A stretch of DNA of 17,388 bases, from the NCBI GenBank assembly GCA_964426945.1, contig CAYRSS010000072.1:1-17388 (forward strand), read 5' to 3'. The notes beneath the pieces are model-generated. The model was not told where the DNA came from and did not search any database. It saw nothing but the letters and a program-made list of their open reading frames with translations. Position 1 is the first letter of the stretch. Each line of letters begins with the position of its first letter. Position numbers and translations under genes: made by a program. The stretch is from CAYRSS01 sp964426945. Its GTDB lineage: Bacteria; Planctomycetota; Phycisphaerae; UBA1845. Positions 14,547 through 17,388 of the stretch are shown here, piece after piece.

Positions 14547-14575
14547 AGTCTACCATCGACCAGGTAGCGAATCAA
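14547..14575 (-). promoter_or_regulatory. Candidate rnc promoter
   Basis: On the minus strand, TTGATT (14575-14570), a 17-base spacer, and TAGACT (14552-14547); each matches the sigma-70 consensus at 4 of 6 positions. The predicted leader is about 110 bases. It is divergent from the sigma-factor promoter, about 100 bases away. Confidence 0.4.
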
Positions 14576-14675
14576 TTCACAGCTCAATCTCAGGGCGATT
14601 TATTCGCGTGAAGATTTATTATCGGCCCGGTTGCACCCGGATTTGTCGAAGCTTGTCCGAGGTCAGCCGACATTC

Positions 14676-14704
14676 TTGACCATTTCCCAGCCATTGGCGA
14701 TAAT
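14676..14704 (+). promoter_or_regulatory. Sigma-70-type promoter of the sigma-factor gene
   Basis: TTGACC (14676-14681), an exact 17-base spacer, and GATAAT (14699-14704); both hexamers match consensus at 5 of 6 positions, which is rare in such GC-rich DNA. Transcription would begin near 14711, leaving a leader of about 130 bases. AT-rich sequence with two copies of GATTTATT (14597 and 14613) lies further upstream. Confidence 0.75.
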
Positions 14705-14748
14705 CCATGTGGTTGCGGATATTCCGCGACGCTGCCGCCCTGCCTGAC

Positions 14749-14823
14749 CCGGTCCATCCCTCGGACCGGCGTGGGGGGCTCTTGGCCTCACAGCAACGCC
14801 GCGCGACCGGCCCCGAGCGGGGC
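14749..14823 (+). promoter_or_regulatory. Structured leader of the sigma-factor mRNA
   Basis: Two hairpins lie between the promoter and the start codon: CCGGTCC (14749-14755) with GGACCGG (14763-14769), and GCCCC (14810-14814) with GGGGC (14819-14823). The second ends about ten bases before the GAGGAG ribosome site, close enough to influence initiation. No known riboswitch is recognised. Confidence 0.4.
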
Positions 14824-14841
14824 TGCCGACGAAGAGGAGCT

Positions 14842-16509
14842 ATGCCCAAGTTCCTGCACAACGCGCTCGCCGAGCTAACGCACCAGCTCAACCTCTCGCC
14901 CAAGCGGCTGCGCCTTGAGCAGCTCGCCGGGATCGAGCGGCTGCTCGCGCTGGTGGAGGCCGAACGCTCGTACCCGTACGACCTGGTGTGCTACCACATC
15001 ACGGGGTATCAGAAGCGCGGCACGCCTTCCACCGCGTCGATTCCTGGCAAGGCGCTGCTGGCCGACCTGGTGACGATGGCCGAGTGCATCAGTCGCCGGG
15101 CCAACATCCCGGTGGGCAACCTGCCTGAGGCGTCGCGCACGCACGAAGAACTCGCCAAGGACCTCAACGTCTCCACCAAGACGATCCGCCGCTGGCGCGG
15201 CCGCGGCCTGATGGGGATCCGCGTGCTGGATGAGCAGGGCGTCAGCCGCATGGCGTTCCTGTCTTCGAGCGTGGACCGCTTCGTGGCCCGCAACAAGGCG
15301 CTGGTGGCCAAGGGAGCGGCGTTTCGTCAGCTTTCCGAGCCGGAGCGCGATTCGATCATCAACCGGGCCCGCGAGATTCTCGCCCGCAAGCCCTACAAGC
15401 TGCACGTCGTGGCCCGCATGATCGCCGAGGAGACCAACCGGGCGGTCGAGACAGTCCGCTACACGCTCCGCCGGCACGACCGCCAGGCGGGTTCCGCCGC
15501 GCTTTTCGGCGCGAACGGTTCGTCGGCCCTGTCCGAGCGGCACCAGGCGATCTGGACGATGCACCAGGCCGGCGAGCCGGTCGAGGCCATCGCCCGGGCG
15601 TCGAGCTGCTCGGTCGAGGTCGTCGGACGGGTGCTGCGTGAGGTGCGCATCCGTCGGTGGCGCGAGACGCCGATCGAGTTCATCCACAACGAGCTGTTCG
15701 ACGCGCCGAATGCCGACGACCTGATCCTCGCGGCGGCCGAACCGGCCGCGCCGGAGCAGGCAGCCGGCCCACGTCCGCCGCGCGACCTGCCGGCCTATCT
15801 CCAGTCGCTTTACCTGGTGCCCCTGCTCTCGGCCGAGCAGGAGCGCGACCTGTTCCGCCGCTACAACTACCTGAAGTATCGCGCGGCCCGCGCGCTGGGC
15901 GCGCTCGACCCCGCCCGGGCGACCGACGCGCAGCTTGCGGAGGTCTCTTCGCTGCTCGATCGCAGCGAGGCGATCAAGAACCGAATCATCCAGGCCAACC
16001 TCCGCCTCGTGGTCAGCATCGCCAAGAAGCACGTCGGCTGGTCCGCCGTGTTCTTCGACGTCGTCAGCGACGGAAACATGTCGCTGATGCGCGCGATCGA
16101 GAAGTTCGACTTCGCCCGGGGCAACCGGTTCAGCACCTACGCCACGTGGGCGATCGTCAAGAACTACGCCCGCACGATCCCCGAGGATCACTACCACTAC
16201 CATCGCTTCGTCACCGGCCAGGAGGAGATCCTCAGCGCCGCCCCCGACGAAAGCACCGCCCCCGAGTTCAGCACCGACCGCCAGCAGGTGCGCAAGGCCA
16301 TTGCCGCCGGGCTCGACCAGCTCGACGCCCGCGAGCGGGAGATCGTCTCCGCTCACTTCGGCCTCGCCGGCCAGGGCGACGGGTTGACGCTCGAAGAACT
16401 CGGCCGCCGCTTCGGCGTGACCAAGGAGCGCATCCGCCAGATCGAGCGGCGTGCGCTGGCCCGTCTCCGCGAGGTGCTCTCACCCTCGCTGGCCGACGCC
16501 GTGGTCTGA
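14842..16509 (+). CDS. Large sigma-70-family factor with N-terminal HTH extension and no region 3
   Basis: A 555-residue sigma-70 relative. Region 1.2 is at about 315-350 (LPAYLQSLYLVPLLSAEQE), region 2 at 373-447 (ANLRLVVSIAKKHVGW, DGNMSLMRAIEKFDFARGN, RFSTYATWAI), and region 4 at 490-548 (LTLEELGRRFGVTKERIRQI). Between regions 2 and 4 there are only about 43 residues, too few for region 3. In 2.4 the usual WW pair is Trp436-Ala437, and the -10-contacting Gln position is Lys440. Residues 1-315 are not sigma-like and hold helix-turn-helix-like segments at about 100-128 (MerR-like), 184-212 and 230-272. The ATG at 14842 has GAGGAG just before it; an ATG at 14707 in the same frame is upstream of the predicted transcription start. 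It is probably an alternative sigma of planctomycete type, not the housekeeping RpoD. Confidence 0.88.
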   Translation: MPKFLHNALAELTHQLNLSPKRLRLEQLAGIERLLALVEAERSYPYDLVCYHITGYQKRGTPSTASIPGKALLADLVTMAECISRRANIPVGNLPEASRTHEELAKDLNVSTKTIRRWRGRGLMGIRVLDEQGVSRMAFLSSSVDRFVARNKALVAKGAAFRQLSEPERDSIINRAREILARKPYKLHVVARMIAEETNRAVETVRYTLRRHDRQAGSAALFGANGSSALSERHQAIWTMHQAGEPVEAIARASSCSVEVVGRVLREVRIRRWRETPIEFIHNELFDAPNADDLILAAAEPAAPEQAAGPRPPRDLPAYLQSLYLVPLLSAEQERDLFRRYNYLKYRAARALGALDPARATDAQLAEVSSLLDRSEAIKNRIIQANLRLVVSIAKKHVGWSAVFFDVVSDGNMSLMRAIEKFDFARGNRFSTYATWAIVKNYARTIPEDHYHYHRFVTGQEEILSAAPDESTAPEFSTDRQQVRKAIAAGLDQLDAREREIVSAHFGLAGQGDGLTLEELGRRFGVTKERIRQIERRALARLREVLSPSLADAVV

Positions 16510-16581
16510 CCGCTGCGGCGGAATCCTCAACCGACACCCCCTCGAACCAGCATCCGGATCGCCGCCTGACGAGGCGTCGCG

Positions 16582-16611
16582 TTGGCCGCGCCCCGGCCTC
16601 GCCGCTATAAT
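16582..16611 (+). promoter_or_regulatory. Candidate hpd promoter
   Basis: TTGGCC (16582-16587), 18 bases, and a perfect TATAAT (16606-16611) in the 197-base gap after the sigma gene. The -35 matches at 4 of 6. The leader would be about 90 bases, suggesting hpd is transcribed independently of the sigma gene. No clear terminator for the sigma gene was found in the gap. Confidence 0.55.
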
Positions 16612-16706
16612 CCCGGAATTGCCGCAGCGGCGGCGCCCCCTGCCGTCCCGCCTCACCCGGGCCGGGCGCCGCTCCCAGTGAACCGGTGAAGAGCAGGAGC
16701 CCGGCG

Positions 16707-17388
16707 ATGGGCGGGGATTTCCTTCCGATCAAGGGGTATGACCACGTCGAGTTCTTCGTAGGCAACGCCAAGCAGGCCGCGCATTTCTATGACAAGACCT
16801 TCGGCTTCCGCCCCGTGGCCAAGCGCGGGCTGGAGACCGGCTCGCGCGACCGGGCCAGCTATGTCATGCAGCAGGGCAAGATCCGCTTCGTCTTCACCAG
16901 CGCCTACGGCCCGGACAGCGACGTGACCCGTCACTGCGCGCTGCACGGCGACGGCGTGAAGGCAATCGCCCTGGAGGTGGGCGACGTCGAGTCGGCGCTG
17001 CGTGAGACGAAGCATCGCGGGGCCACTGTCGTCCGCCCCGCCACCGCCACCGAAGACGAGCACGGCACAGTCGTCACCGGCGAGATCAAGTACGCCGGCG
17101 ACACGGTGTTCCGCTTCGTCGACCGCAAGAACTACCGCGGCCCCTTCGCCCCGGGATTCGCCCCGATCAACGCGCACGGCTCGCCGGAAGTCGGCCTCGC
17201 GGCGATCGACCACATCGTCACCAACGTCCACCTGGGCGAGATGAACTTCTGGGTGAAGTGGTTCGAGGAGGTGATGGGCTTCCGCAACCTGCTGGGCTTT
17301 ACCGACAAGGACATCAGCACCGAGTACAGCGCGCTGATGAGCAAGGTGATGGAGAACGGCACGGGCAAGTGCAAGTTCCCGATCAACG
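16707..17388 (+). CDS. hpd: 4-hydroxyphenylpyruvate dioxygenase (3' end outside window)
   Basis: Iron(II) dioxygenase of tyrosine breakdown, turning 4-hydroxyphenylpyruvate into homogentisate. The first 227 residues are present; the full family length is about 350-380. The N-terminal vicinal-oxygen-chelate half begins KGYDHVEFFVGNAKQAAHFY with GFRPVA, followed by HGDGVKAIALEVGDVESAL and the conserved NYRGPFAPGF. The catalytic half begins AAIDHIVTNVHLGEMNFWVKWF, where His169 is the first iron ligand; the second histidine and the glutamate lie at or past the window edge. The ATG at 16707 has AGGAG seven bases upstream, and an earlier in-frame start is excluded by a TGA. Hydroxymandelate synthase is a close relative that the missing C-terminus would distinguish, but dioxygenase is far more common. 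Confidence 0.93.
   Translation, partial: MGGDFLPIKGYDHVEFFVGNAKQAAHFYDKTFGFRPVAKRGLETGSRDRASYVMQQGKIRFVFTSAYGPDSDVTRHCALHGDGVKAIALEVGDVESALRETKHRGATVVRPATATEDEHGTVVTGEIKYAGDTVFRFVDRKNYRGPFAPGFAPINAHGSPEVGLAAIDHIVTNVHLGEMNFWVKWFEEVMGFRNLLGFTDKDISTEYSALMSKVMENGTGKCKFPIN

Noticed and set aside
14597..14620. Two GATTTATT copies upstream of the sigma promoter
   Set aside because: Eight-base direct repeats in an AT-rich patch are too short to call a regulatory element alone.
14707..14841. Upstream ATG start giving a 600-residue sigma factor
   Set aside because: It lies next to the -10 box and upstream of the predicted transcription start; the ATG at 14842 has a strong ribosome site.
14875..16356. 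Long minus-strand frame opposite the sigma gene (493 codons)
   Set aside because: Low-complexity Arg/Val/Asp-rich translation with no family features; the sigma factor on the plus strand is clear.

Overview
The window is GC-rich bacterial DNA, most likely from a planctomycete. The basis is an lpxC-fabZ gene fusion (known in Bacteroidetes and Planctomycetes), a lipid A gene cluster, a very large sigma-70 relative with a long N-terminal extension, and intergenic repeat modules of a kind I associate with planctomycete genomes. This is inference from gene content; no rRNA or marker tree was possible.

Layout. 1-1056 (+): an unrecognised partial gene with less GC-biased codon use than the rest. 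1057-1376: intergenic, with a strong hairpin and a repeat module. 1377-3980: a divergent peroxide-stress pair, catalase (-) and an OxyR-type regulator (+) that keeps both redox cysteines, with a recognisable OxyR-like box between them. 4011-11042 (-): the lipid A block. In transcription order it holds ompH/skp, a Schlafen-AlbA_2/HATPase regulator, lpxD, the lpxC-fabZ fusion, lpxA and a Gfo/Idh/MocA oxidoreductase. 11235-13055 (-): an ABC-F ATPase of the Uup type. 13056-13680: a repeat-rich intergenic stretch. 13681-14430 (-): rnc. 14842-16509 (+): the unusual sigma factor behind a clear promoter. 16707 to the right edge (+): 4-hydroxyphenylpyruvate dioxygenase, cut by the window.

How the genes work together. 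LpxA, LpxC and LpxD carry out the first three steps of lipid A synthesis from UDP-GlcNAc. FabZ competes for or supplies the same hydroxyacyl-ACP pool. OmpH/Skp is the periplasmic chaperone for outer-membrane proteins. The Gfo/Idh enzyme beside lpxA may modify the sugar nucleotide, as GnnA does elsewhere. The AlbA_2 regulator splits the usual skp-lpxD neighbourhood and is followed by a tandem 20-bp repeat in front of lpxD, so it may control this operon.

Most interesting points: lpxA runs in frame into a C-terminal domain resembling the extracellular InlB B-repeat-like family; the sigma factor has about 315 extra N-terminal residues with three helix-turn-helix-like segments and no room for region 3; a regulator with nearby repeats interrupts the lipid A cluster; and ompH and lpxD share a promoter-like element.
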